From assembly GCA_000231825.2 (NCBI GenBank), contig JH720349.1, positions 79,763-143,762 on the forward strand: a stretch of DNA of 64,000 nucleotides, given 5' to 3'. This DNA comes from Tetrahymena elliotti 4EA (Eukaryota > Ciliophora > Oligohymenophorea > Hymenostomatida > Tetrahymenidae). Under the pieces are notes generated by a model, which did not search any database, was not told the DNA's origin, and was given only the letters and a program-made list of their open reading frames with translations. Each line of letters opens with the position of its first letter. The first letter of the stretch is position 1. Positions 41,501-53,707 of this stretch are shown in pieces. Both the position numbers and the translations under genes were made by a program.

Positions 41501-43600
41501 TAATTTATTTTATTTTAATTTAAAAAATAATTAACTCTCATTATATTTATTCAGAGATTTCTATGTTTTGAGTATCAGAGATGTTTTTTATAAGACCTAA
41601 GATGAAGAGGCTGTAGATGAGTTTTATGCTAACCTTGTAGAAAGTTAATATTAAAATATATAATATCATCTTGGTTTAGTATTGGTTGTTTGCTTCTTAA
41701 AAACCATAAGCTTACTTTTAATTCTTTTGGATGAAGACTACAATTAAAAGATAGTTGGAGCTAACATAGGTTGTAGAAGTGGTTTAATAATACTAATCAT
41801 TCTATTTATAATAAAAAATTAATCAATTATTTAATCAGACAGATTAGAATAGTTTAGAATAGCAGAAATTCTCACCTATATTCTTTTAGTTTTAATTTTA
41901 TTAGTGTCAACTTTTGAAATGATTTACTATGAAAACTTCTACTCATAAACATAGATATTAGAATAAATTATTTACTTCATCATATTCACTAATTTAAATT
42001 ATATAAAACTGTTTTTCAAATCTCTTTTGGCTATAACCACAATTATCGCCTTAACAACAAGCTAAATAATATCGGGTACATAAGATTTTGAAAGCTACTT
42101 AACAGTTTACTACATTTATTTCTTTACTCTTCTCTTACATACCTATAAATACTACTTGGTAATAATTTTTATCTATTATTAAATCTTATTTTATTTTTAT
42201 TAGATATTCGCTCTTCAATTGTAGAATTATAACACAATGAGAATTCTAGATTCTAAAAAGTAATAAAAAGATAATTTAGTTAGAAATCTTATACCAAAGC
42301 ATCTTTTAGACTTTTTCAATGTTAAATCTATAGCTTAGTAAACTGATCTTTGTGATGTTTTCGAAGAGGCAACTTTATTATTTGCCGATATCACTGACTT
42401 TACTAAATATTGTTCCATGAGAAACCCTGAAGAAGTAATATAATCTTTACATCTTTACAAAGTGCTTTCTGCCTTAAAAAATTACTTTTTTTTAAACAGA
42501 AAGATTTCTTTAAAGCTTTTAAAAATTTTTAGTAAAAATAATTGTGAAAATTAAAACATAAAAGTCAAAAATATATTGAAATTTATTCAAGAAATTTTTT
42601 ATTCATGAATGAAATTAAAGAAAATTTAAAAAAATCAAAATTGATTTGATATGTTCTACCCTTCTTATTAAAGATTATTTGACTTACTTAAACAAACCAT
42701 CCTAAATAAAGATATTTGCTTAAAATTAACTTTATTAAAATTAAATTTTTCTACTTTTTTAAAAAGGTTGTCAATATGCTTTCAAATTTATTTTTAAAGT
42801 TTGATATAAAATGCTAAGAACTAAAATGCTTTAAAGTTTACACAATAGGTGATTGCTATGTTGTCTTAGGTGTAGACAATGCTAAAGAAGTAATTAAAAT
42901 ATTTATAATTATAATATCAATTAATGTTTTAAATAAATAAAAAACAGAGAAATCCTGCTAAAGAAGCAAATAATGTTGTTTAGATGGCTTTAAACATGCT
43001 AGATATTATAAAGTAAGTTAGATAAGAAGTAAACTTTGAGACTCTTAACATGAGAATAGGAATTCATACTGTAAGATTTTAAATCAATTTAATTTTTATT
43101 TAATGTTTAATAATGCTATTTAGGGATAAATTATTGGAGGCATTACTGGTAGTGACATTGTAAGATATGATATATATGGAACAGATGTTATGATCTCAAA
43201 TAAGATGGAATCTAATGGTGAACCTGGTAAAATAATGGTTAGTTAAACAACTAAAGATTTGTTAGAGAGTGCATATGGATCCTACTACTAATTTGCTAAA
43301 GGAAGTGAAGTACATGATATATAAGGATACTTTATATAAAGAAGAAGTGAATCTGAAAATAATTTACTTGATAACTAATCTAGCTAACATCAATATTATG
43401 AAGGAGATCATCCTGCCTTTGAGCATGATGATCATTTTGAAGATATCTAAGATAGTAACAGCAAAAGCAGAAGTCACAAAGAAGTCCAAATAAATTAATT
43501 TGGGGATGAAATCGTAGGAGATTATGAAAATCAATACAACTATTAAATTCAGTAATAATCAAATGAAATAAATGAGCAAGAAATACAAAATGGTGTGTGA
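32552..43600 (+). CDS. P-type-ATPase-like/guanylyl cyclase fusion (GC2), paralogue of GC1
   Basis: Eighteen exons: 32552-32638, 32816-32896, 32995-33116, 33284-33548, 33629-33779, 33917-36726, 36783-37181, 37238-37417, 37483-39701, 39759-39922, 39980-40243, 40300-40670, 40736-41490, 41555-42158, 42204-42434, 42767-42889, 42948-43070 and 43124-43600; phases agree, 3,141 aa. The ATPase-like part (1 to about 1,700) has NLFPRCLLQYLLKRP, VGDIVFLKIGEVAPADLVLL and SKSRKRFSI, but DGET is NGDT (220-223), DKTGT is STGKL (about 461) and GDGxND is GQDNIN. Cyclase domain one (about 2,050-2,240) has FCDICHFDD, KIETVGKTYM and FSLIGDTVNTTSR. Domain two (about 2,880-3,040) has LLFADITDFTKYC and YTIGDCYVVLG. 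Glu/Ser predict GTP specificity. Exons 3 and 5 have the same length as in GC1 (122 and 151 nt) and introns fall at matching codons, so the pair arose by duplication. The first exon boundary is uncertain: a GTAGCA donor near 32,690 is an alternative. Confidence 0.92.
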
Positions 43601-45492
43601 GTGAGTTAGTTGCTAAGAATATAAATTATACTTTAAAAATCTGAAAATAAATTTATTCTTTTCTGTAAATAGTTTTTAAAATTAACTTTAAATTATTTCA
43701 ATTATATTGTTAATTTGTATACATTCTTTATAGTAAGTTAATTAATATTGTTATAAATAAGAGCATTTCTTTTATCTATTTTCTAACTTTACTTTTTTAA
43801 AATTTTTTCAAAACAAAAAGTTGTTAAATCTTTAATTTAATAACAAAGCTAGATATACATCCTCTATTTTTATTTTTTCATATTTTTTAATTAAAGCAAA
43901 CTATACAGACATCTAAATAATCTAACATAATTTAATTCTTATTAAGGTTTAATCATTTTTAATTTTATTTTTTTTTTCTTTGAGATGTCGAAGCTAAAAT
44001 TTTTTTAAATTAAAAATAAATATTAAATAAAATTAATTATTAACATTAATTTTTGTTTTTTTATTTTAATTAGCATAGCATATTACCACCAAAGGTTTGA
44101 TTATTATAAAAGGAATCTATAATTAAACTAATCTTTTCGCTTTTTATTATTTTAATTTTAATCTATATACACCAAAATGACACTAACCGCCTTCATAAAC
44201 ATAAAATCTTTTAAAAAATTATAAAATAATTATGAATTTAATATGATGAGAAAAATATGAATAAAATTATAAATCAACAAATAAAAGAATGAGACAAATA
44301 TCAAGTCACTTAGTTTTATTGAAAATAGTTTAATTAAAATTGAAAGATTATGTTTACTTTAAATTAAGATGCAAAGTTTGGAGATTAGATAATTTTGCTA
44401 ACTTAGCTAATTCAGAAAAAAATTCTTATTCTTTAATTTCTTAAGTTTCTCCACCTCTTTTCAAAAAATATACTGAATAAAGTTATTCTTAAAGAATGCA
44501 ATAAAAGTAAAAGTGTAAGTAAATATAAATACAGAACAGTTTAAAAAACCAAAATAAAATTACCGCTTTTAATTTAAAGTCTTTATTTTTCGGAAATACA
44601 ATATTAATATTAAAAAATAATTTTTACATTATGTTTTACCTCAAATTTTTGAGGTTAGAGATTTAGCTAACTCAGCTAACTTGATTCCTAATTCTTTTGC
44701 TCCCTTAACACTTATACTACTAGTGTATCTTTTTATAAAATTAATATGAATAAAATAATATTTAAAGAAAAGGTTAAAATTTAAAGCATGAATTAAAAAT
44801 TTTAAAACAGTAAATAACAATTATTGATCTAAACAAATTTAATTTTTTTATTTTAAAAATACATAACTAATGTTAAGATGCTAATAAATTAAGAGTCCAA
44901 TTTTGTTTTCTCTTTTAAAAATTGTAATAATAAATATGTAATAAAGAAATATAGAAAAGATAAAGAAGTGAATTAAATTTAAAACCAAATATTAATAATT
45001 AATTAATGAACCAATATCGAAATGAATTGAAGTTAGTCAGTAATTATTGATAAATGAAACTATTTATTTATAGTGAAACTATATTTTTACTTGAAGTCAA
45101 TAACCAAAGTTAAGATATTTTAGCAATTAACTAACTCATCTCCTATCTCTTAAACTCCCAAATCACCAATTTAGTTTTAACTTTTGTAAATTAAAATAAC
45201 ATAAATTAGAAAGAGAAAAGATAAAAACATTAATAAAATTTGAAAAAATCAAATAAAAGTTATATCAATCAAGTAAACATAAATTAGTCAGTAGCTGCTG
45301 ATAATTAAGCGTAATGATATATGTCATAAAAAGATTAAAATGAAAATAGCAAATAAAAATTAAAGAGTTAAATATATAGGTAAAATAATGTTGTTATCTT
45401 ATAATTAAATATATTTTTCTTTTATAATTAATATTGAAAAATAACTCTTACTAGAGTTAAAGAGTTAAATTTTATAGATTAAAACATTTTAA

Positions 45493-45766
45493 TAACTCAG
45501 ATGCTAATTTTTACACTCATATCTCACCAATATTATTTTCTCTTTCAAAAATAAAAAAAATTTTTTAAAATTCAGAAATNNNNNNNNNNNNNNNNNNNNN
45601 NNNNNNNNNNNNNNNNNNNNNNNNNNNNNNNNNNNNNNNNNNNNNNNNNNNNNNNNNNNNNNNNNNNNNNNNNNNNNNNTAACTCAGATGCTAATTTTTA
45701 CACTCATATCTCACCAATATTATTTTCTCTTTCAAAAATAAAAAAAATTTTTTAAAATTCAGAAAT
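45493..45766. other. Assembly gap (100 N) flanked by identical 87-bp contig ends
   Basis: Positions 45580-45679 are N. The 87 bases before the gap (45493-45579) and the 87 bases after it (45680-45766) are identical, both starting TAACTCAGATGCTAATTTTT and ending TTCAGAAAT. The run of 100 N is a placeholder length. The simplest reading is that two contigs overlap by 87 bp and were scaffolded without being merged, so the gap is probably not real and the exon 45541-45452 exists once. Confidence 0.9.
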
Positions 45767-46808
45767 TTTTAAGAATGAAAAAAAAATTTTAATTAAATTA
45801 TTAAAAAGTATTTAAAAATTAAAGAACTAGAAAGCATCAAATAAATTCAAACTAGGGAGTTGCTCTCAAATTAAAGACTTATTAATTCATTCAAAAATTC
45901 ATAACTAAAATTTAAACTGTATATTTACAAGAGGAAAGTTTCAAAGTTTAGAGTTAAGAGCAATTTATCAAGCTTGCTCCTAATTATTAAACACCTATTA
46001 GGCAAATATTATTCTTCCTTTTAAAAATTTAAAAAATAAAATAAAAAAAAATTTTTATGAAACATAAAAATCTAAAAATTAATTAATTAATTTTGCAAAA
46101 AAAAACTAAATATCAAGTAAAATAAAATTAGTAATTATCGTTGTTTTGAAGTTAATGATTTATTTTTTTCATATATTAATATCTAAAGTTTGTTTTTACC
46201 AGAGCTAAAGTGTCAAAATTTTGAGATTAATGCATTTTGCTAAGCCAGAACCTAATCCTTATGAGCCTGTATCACCAATTTTATTGTTCCTTTTAAAAAA
46301 AAATTAATAAAAGAAATATTTGAGAATGAGAAAAAAATAAATTTTAAAATAAAATAAATCTGTCGGGATTGACTTGCTCATAAATTTAAGATTTTATTTA
46401 TTTATTAAAAATCATAATTACTAACTGCTGTTTTAACTATTTTTACATAAGGTTTAGAGTCAAATTTTAGAGATTAGAGCATTTGGCTGAGCCAGTTCCT
46501 AATTCTTATGCTCCTCCTACACCGATATTATTAGCTCTTTTAAAAATGATATTTTATAAAAATAATTCTTCAAATAATAAGAAAAAGTTAAAATATGAAT
46601 TAAATTTGAAAACAAGAATTTAAAACTAATAGTCCAGATTAATATCAATTCGTCCAACTTAGTCAGTGAACCACTTGTTAATTAATTCCTCTATTTATTT
46701 AAAAAAGAAAATAAAAGCTGAAACTCTAATTTTACCTAATGTTAAGAGCCAACTTTTCAAGATTAGAGCATTTTGCTAACTGATATCCTAATTTCTAAGA
46801 TTCGATTA

Positions 46809-46933
46809 ACTGTAAATTCTCATTAATTAATATCCCCTTATATTAATACCCATTTTATAAAACTTGAAAATACCCAAAAATTGAAGAAAAAATTATTTAT
46901 TTGATTAGGTATTAATTAATGAGAATTTACAGT
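46809..46933. mobile_element. 125-bp element with 24-bp perfect terminal inverted repeats
   Basis: The left end 46809-46832 (ACTGTAAATTCTC...) is the exact reverse complement of the right end 46910-46933. The interior is AT-rich and non-coding. It lies inside an LRR exon on the minus strand (46950-46736). The exon is 215 nt with the element and exactly 90 nt, with the LRR frame restored, when 46809-46933 is taken out. It may be a MITE or a retained internal eliminated sequence. There is no clear target duplication at these borders; TAA on both sides (46807-46809, 46933-46935) is a possible 3-bp one, but removing one copy would leave 89 nt. Confidence 0.8.
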
Positions 46934-47170
46934 AACTGATATTTTATTCCCTTTTAAGAAATTACAAAAATATATTTTGAATAAAGAATTATTTTAATAA
47001 TGAGAAAGATAAAAAATGTCAATTGAATTTGAAAAAAAAAAACAAATCTAAAAATATTTGTAAAATATCAAATAAACTACCCAATTTAGTTTAAAGAAAT
47101 GAAAAAGCAATTTTGAAACATTATATTTATTAGACTTTAAGAGTCAAAATTGAGATTATTTTATTTAAAG

Positions 47171-47960
47171 AAAAAATATTAAGATAAATCAGAGTTAAAG
47201 AACTTTTAATTAGTAAAAGTTAAAATAAATATATTAAGCATCTAAAATTTAGGTACATCAGTGAGACTTTTAAAATATTTTATATTTTTTATCATTATTT
47301 ATTTTTTTAATTTGATTTGATTTGAATAAGCAGATAATTCTTATTCTGAAAAGTTTATTTAACTTTTTCAAATTAAATTACAAAAATGTAAAAAAATAGA
47401 ATAAATATTTCATTATTTCTAATTTTATTTAAGAGCTATTTTTTCCTTAACTCTATTAATTTTCTAATTATATTTTTCCTAATTTTGTTCCAAAATGGAG
47501 GTTCAAAAATAAAATCATAATTGAAAAAAAATTAGGAAATTTTAAAAATATGTATTTTTAAATTTCATATTATATTTTCTCAATTTTGTACTTAATTTTT
47601 ATCATAGTTAATCATTTACTTCAAGTTTTTTTCAAATAGAATTTTGGAATACTCTTTCATATTAAATTTTCTATTTGATAAGTTTGTTAAAAAAAGGTGT
47701 TTTTTTATTCTCAATAGAAACAATTATTACAAAAATATCTGAAATTTATCTCTTAAATAAATTTAAGGATAATATTTAAATTTTCAAAAGAAGATTTAAA
47801 TTAAAAAGTAAAAACCTACATCAATGAATGTAAAAAATAATAATTAGTATTTATCTATAAAATAATTTTTTAACTTTAAACAAAAGAACACAAACATTCT
47901 TTTCTTATGAAACAATATTTTTTGGAAATAAAATTTTAGTTTTGAATTATTTTGAATTCA
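47171..47960. other. Intergenic region
   Basis: AT-rich spacer between the decayed LRR array and the GST gene. No coding frame, RNA or repeat is seen. Confidence 0.55.
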
Positions 47961-48638
47961 TCATATTGGAGATGGATCTCCATAGAATAAAAATTCTTTG
48001 TGAAATCTCTCAGAATTAAGATATGCTTTAATCTAAGGAATATTTTCGATATTTTCTATGTATTTTACTAAATTAGGAAGAGATTAGAGTTACTCCTTTT
48101 TAATTTTTTCTAAGGTTTTTAAAGATTCGTAAAGAACAAAATCAAGATAGGAAACATTGCTACCTAATAAAAATCTATTTTCATTTTACAATAGAGTATT
48201 TAACCTTTAGAGGATAGGTTAAAGTCTTTTTTAAAGGAATAATTGATCTGCTTCTAATGGATCATTATGATAGGCGTATCTACTTAAGTAAAGCTTAACA
48301 TCTTCAGTAACTCCTCTCATTTTACTTAGTAGCACTAAATCATTACCTATCAATTGCTAGCCTCCAAAATTTTAGCAAATGAAAATGCTAATACTATCAC
48401 TTTCTACATAAATTTGCTAGTTTTCACCATCTTTATTTTCTATTTAAATATATGGCAAATTTATGAACAATTCCTTACTTTTGTTTTTAAAACTGAGCCA
48501 CTTATCCCTATTATCTAATGGATAGATTTCATCTGTATATTCTAACTACAAGTAATTGAGAAGTAATCTAACAGGCTCACCTCTTCCTCTAACGTCCCAA
48601 TATCCTAAAGTGATTTTGCTCTTTTATTCCTGTTGCAT
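47961..48638 (-). CDS. Glutathione S-transferase
   Basis: Single exon, ATG 48638-48636 to TGA 47963-47961, 225 aa, the usual length for a cytosolic GST. The N-terminal thioredoxin-like domain begins KITLGYWDVRGRGEPVRLLL, with the catalytic Tyr (about residue 13) and the RGRGEPVR pattern of mu/alpha/sigma-type enzymes. NLPYIQIE supplies the cis-Pro, and ESDSIS matches the glutathione-contacting E-S-x-A/S-I motif. The C-terminal half is helical, with SNVSYLDFVLYE fitting the conserved N-capping/Asp motif. It should conjugate glutathione to electrophiles in the cytosol. The mu-like class is an inference from the N-terminal pattern. Next gene starts 595 bp away on the opposite strand. Confidence 0.93.
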
Positions 48639-49232
48639 TATGTCTAAATATTTTTGATAAAAATTTAATTATTAATCTAATTAATTATCATAAAATTATT
48701 GACCAAAAAGATACACTTGACATTACTTCAATAATAATAATCTAAGAATTTATCTAAAATTAAAATAAAACAATAAATATGTTTTGGCAACTAATATGAT
48801 TTTTACATTCTTTATTCATCATTTATTTATATCTCTTTAAATATTAAATTATTCTGATATACCAATAGCTCATAAAATCTATTGATTTTATTTGGATTAA
48901 ATAGAAGCTATGAAAAAATGCATATTCTATTTGATATTAATAGATTATTATAAAAAATTATCATCAAAAGATGAATCCGTTAAATAATCAGAAGTTATTT
49001 ATGAAAGAATATAAATATTAAATAATTATTTATATATTTATTTTTGTTGATATTGTCTATTTTTACAATTTTGTTGATTATTTATTAATAGCTAAGCTTT
49101 AATCTAAATTGTTTCTTACCTAACAGAAATAGAAATAAAAAAATTAATATTAATTTAATTAAGACTAAAGCAAGTAGGAGTTTTAAAGATATATAGATAA
49201 AGTTAAGTAAAAGAAAGAAGATTAAAGACAAA
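48639..49232. other. Divergent intergenic region
   Basis: Spacer between the start codons of the GST (-) and the pseudokinase (+), presumably holding both promoters. A minus-strand open stretch at 49085-49285 is hydrophobic noise overlapping the start of the next gene. No motif is recognised. Confidence 0.55.
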
Positions 49233-52200
49233 ATGGCAAAATAATTTGAAAATTGGAACTCTGATTTTATAAAGCAATTTAGCACATAGTATACCTATCT
49301 TTATGAAGATAATTCTGAAAGATTAGGAAAATTCAAGGTCTATCAAAGCTTAAAAAAGAATTCAGAGTTTAGTTTGGTGGCATTAAAAGAAGTAGAAATA
49401 CATTAAGTAGAAGAAAAGTTAAAGGAAGAGGGCCATTTAATGCATAGAGCTATTGAAGAATATATTGATGATTTTATGAAAGCAATTAAAAAAGTTTTAG
49501 AAAATAAAATGAACCTCCATCAAAGTATTTTATAAATGATAGCTTATGAATGCTAAGTGTTAGAGATTGGATCAATCTAAAGGCTATAGCATATAAAACT
49601 TTATTATGAATATTTTCCAAATAATATATTATAGGAGGCTAAAAGAAAGTATTGCTTTAACAATATAGGATTTTAAGAAACAGAAATATGGCAAATTCTT
49701 TTCAATATTTCTTCTTTAATGTATCATTTGGAAGGTTAAAACAGATGGGTTGGCAATCTAATCCCTGAAAATATATACTATGCTCATACAAATGGAGAAG
49801 TTAAAATTTTACCCTATAAAATGAGTTTACTTGATGACATATAATAGACTTTCACCTTTATAAAATAAAACATAAACTCACCTATGAATAGAGACATTAA
49901 TTAATTTTAAACTAATACTCTCTGCAATTTAGACATCACAAAATACTTCAAAGTACATTATTTATTCTAATTAGAATTAGGGATCTTTTCCATTTAATAA
50001 TATTCATTTACCACTAAGACTTTAGTTCTTCAAAATAGTTAAAAAAAATCATTTTGATTTAAATAACTTGAAATATTAATAAGATGCCCTCTTTTTATTA
50101 TTTTTTTAGAAATTATTAAAATATTATTTATTAAAAAATCTATTTTATGGAATAAAAAAAATCAAATTAGTTTTTTCAAATTTGAAATTCTTTTGTTGAA
50201 AATATATTAAGGTCAATTGTAAATAAAATGAATTTATTCTTGTTCTTTTACCATTTATTTCTTTTAATCAAAGTCATAAATAATTTTAAATTATTTTCAT
50301 TTAAAATTTATTTTCTTTTTTTTCTTTTTAAAAAGTCAAATATTTTGTCTCTTGGAATTAGTTTACTTAGAATAATGATTTGTAATGAGCTCTTTTCTTT
50401 TGAAGTACAAGAATAGCTGAAAAAAAAATGCATAGAATAAGCAACTTTACAAGAACTGATTAGAAGATGCTAATTAAAATATAATGGGTTTATTATAAAG
50501 ATTTTAATAGCTATGACAGAAGAAAATGAACATAAAAGACCAACTGGAACATAATTATTTAGGTTTTTATCAAATTACTCTTAGCAAATTAAATAAGGTT
50601 ATTTTAATGGGTCATAAATATAAGAATAGACAATTTTTGAAGATCTTAGCAATTCTTATGATTTTAAAAAATCTCCAAGCCTTTATGCATCATAAAAATA
50701 TTCTTCCATAATTAGAAAGAATTCTATGTCTTTAGATGAAAAAAGCTAAGAAGATGAAAATAACAAAATGCAAAAAATATTAGACAGTGTTAAGAAAATA
50801 ATTAGTAAAAAAACTGCTAATGACAACAATTACACATCTGATAAATCTTAGAAGTAAGATATACAAAACGATAGTAGAAGTAAAGCATAAAACTAATCAA
50901 ATTAAACTTACGAAAGTTTTACTGAAATGACTGATAAGCAAAGTATATCAGAATTTTAGTAAATACAGACAGACAATTAGATACAATCAAACATATCTCT
51001 GATTCCTACATTTACAAATGTAAGTAAGCTAACAGAAATCTAAAAAAGTAATCAAAATTAAGCTAAAATTCAAGTAGATATACCTTTGCCAAACCAAAAA
51101 AGATAATCTAAAAAGTAGAGTATTAATGAAAAATAGTTAATAACAAACAACAACCCAAACTAGGAAAAGGAGACTAGTTTTTAAAATACTTATCTTTAAA
51201 ATAATAGTTTTATCTCAAATATGAATTTACCGAGTTAAAATAATTTTAATAACTTCAATTACTAAACTCCATAAAAAGTATCAGATAATTCTTAAATATT
51301 TATAAGCTAAATAGCTAATACAAAAAATAAATAATTTTAAGTTTAGGTTGATAAGAGCATTTAAACAGATGATAATAACTAAATTTTTTAGAATTTATCA
51401 TAAATGCATTAAAAATAATTAGAAACTATTAAGTTAGCTTATTAAGAACTTTAGAAATTAACTAAAGATATTAACTCATTAAGTGAGTAAAGAACTAGTT
51501 TGCTAGAATAGAATAAAAGACTTATGGAGATTAATGATAAGTTAATTTTGCAAAATAAAGAATAAGCATTATCATAGCTTTCTTATAATAAAAAACTTAA
51601 AGATATTTCTAAAAATATTTAAGAAAGCTCAAAGTTTAATGGAATTGTTGCTGCATAAGATAGATAAAATCATTTTTAATAAATAGATCCTCGTTTTTTA
51701 AAATAAACTAGTTTTTCTCAGCCTCCTTTACTTTCTTATGACAAACCTTAAAACTCATAGTGCTTATCACCTAATCTTAGTTTATCTACTTAGTAAGCTA
51801 ATTATATTTCTAAGACACCTTTATTGGCTATTCACAGAAGAGATTTGGATCTTTCTTAAAGTAGAAGTAATGAGATAGTACAGACACCTTCAAATAGAGA
51901 TGGAAGGGTTAAATCATTGGATAATTATTCCTGCTAAGCCTAAAATATTAGTCTTTCTTAAAATTATTCAGTAAAACCATTTGTTAATTAAAGCAACTAA
52001 TTTGAAAAAGATTTTATTGTTTAAGATGAACTTATGCGTTCAAATACTTTTTAATCATCGGTACTAAGTCCTTAGCAAAATAAAATTTCTCAAATAAAGT
52101 CACCAAAAACTTATAAAATTCTTGATTTATCTCGTAAAAACAGTATTTTAATTCCTGGAGAGGAAAGTTATTCACTATCTGTCAATTAAAGCTAAAACGT

Positions 52201-53707
52201 AACTAATAATTAACATTAATAATAATAATAATAAGTATCTAAAGTTCATGAAATATCAAAACAAGAAAATTAATAACAAAAAAGTATAGATGCCTCTTTA
52301 GTTCAATCTTAGAATTTTTACAGATAATCATTAAGATAGACTTTTTAAGACCTAACAAATTAAAATTTAATTAGGTCTGAACTCAAAGAAGGTAAATGTA
52401 TAAATATATATCAAATAAGAAGTCCTTCAAATCCTTCTCGTGAATGTTCTCCCTAACTTTCTTATTCTCCATAAAGTCCAAATCTTGCTCTAATGAAAAT
52501 CCCAATAACAAATCAGAATTAAAATCAAAATTAAGAATTAACAAATGTAAATACTCAAACGAAATGCTCTGAATTTACTCAAAATTCTTATTTAAATAAT
52601 AATGGCTAAAATAATTACTTATAATAAAGCGATTTATCAATAAATTAAAATAAGCACCATTTAAGCTCAGCTGTGAAAAAAAATAGTGAAACAGATTGCA
52701 CTTAAAGCAATTTGATTTACAGACAATCTAGAATCTCAACAAGTGTATCAAATTTTATTTGTTTCAATGGCAACAAAAATTAAGAGTATTCTGATAAATA
52801 AATTAATGCAAATGGTTTTACGAATAATTAAATTGTTTTAACTGAAACAAGATAATAATAATAATAAGTTCCAAAAACCATTTATAATTAACTTGATGAA
52901 AAAATTTAATTAAAAAAGAGTGCTTCTTTACCAAAACCGTTCCCTACTCTCCATAATTCTAGCTACACAACAGATTCAAGATTAAATACTATTCCTTTCA
53001 GAGCTAATGAAGATTCACAAAATTAAGCTCAAAAAATGAATAAAAACTTAAATCCTAGCTAATTAATTAATAATTTTACACTAAGTTAATAAGGGATGTA
53101 TATTCTAAAAGAATAGCATTCTCAACCATAATACTCACAGATCCACAAAAGACAAGTTTCTTTAACAGAGCCTTAAAAATAGAGTTAAATTAGTGTTTAA
53201 GCATAATAAAGTAAATTACCTTTAGAAAATAAGAATGAAAGTCAGAATTTAAAATTAAAAACTATCTCAGGTATTAATAGCAAGCTATAAAATTAAGAAA
53301 TTGATAACAAAACTGGATAAAAGTGGTAGATATAATCTTATAATATAACTAACTCTCCACATTAGTAACAATACAAGTAAAATCCTTTAAAAAATGGTTT
53401 ATTTTTAGGTAGCTAATAATAAAATCTTTAGAAATCTGAAAAATCAAATCTTTCATTATAAAACAGTTCCATTTTGCTACCCTAAAAAGCTTAAAAACCT
53501 TTAATTTAAAATACCCAATAATAAACAATAGAAAAGTAAAGCACAGTTTATGAGAATAAAACATCTGCTATTAGGAGTCCAAAAAGTAGAGTAGCTTAGC
53601 CTCCTTTTTTGATTTTAGGAACAACAAAAAAGACTGATTAAAAGACTAACGAAGGGCCATTAAAAACATTTTAAAATAACTCTAAGAGCCAATTATTTCC
53701 TAAATGA
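49233..53707 (+). CDS. Pseudokinase with long Gln/Asn-rich tail
   Basis: Exon one runs from ATG 49233 to about 50,030 and a large exon from 50336 to TGA 53705-53707; the donor of the intervening intron is uncertain. The first about 260 residues align loosely with a kinase fold: YQSLKKNSEFSLVALKEVE resembles the ATP lobe, GNLIPENIYY sits where HRDLKPENI is expected, and KILPYKM replaces the DFG region. The second exon opens with NILSLGISLLRIM, the helix F region (DxWSLGxxL), and AMTEENEHKRPT, the HKRPT of helix H-I. The catalytic Asp of HRD and of DFG are both missing, so it is probably inactive. From about 50,700 on, some 1,000 residues are Gln/Asn/Ser-rich with poly-Gln tracts written as TAA repeats (52217-52234 and 52853-52867) and one coiled-coil stretch (near 51420-51620). 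Role unknown. Confidence 0.75.

Larger units (their letters stand above)
43808..46950 (-). pseudogene. Decayed LRR exon array
   Basis: Minus-strand relatives of the LRR exons at the left end, in transcript order: 46950-46736 (interrupted by an inverted-repeat element), 46536-46447, 46289-46200, 46017-45929, 45541-45452, 45180-45091, 44911-44867, 44728-44628, 44456-44358 and a terminal exon 44207-43808 with a capping motif (KAKRLVQL). The 90-nt exons 46536, 46289 and 45180 are intact. Damage: exon 46017-45929 is 89 nt; 45541-45452 has TGA where the conserved Gly codon GGA is expected; 44911-44867 is 45 nt, half a repeat, with a poor GTTATG donor; 44728-44628 carries a one-base loss in the AAAT run. 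No start exon is found, only an exon-like remnant near 47129-47170. It is probably a pseudogene, though some lesions could be sequence errors near the assembly gap. Confidence 0.75.

Noticed and set aside
46810..46930. The inverted-repeat element as an ordinary intron (GTAAAT...ACAG on the minus strand)
   Set aside because: The ends do look like splice sites, but splicing them would leave 94 nt and shift the LRR frame into a TGA. Removal of 46809-46933 gives 90 nt in frame.
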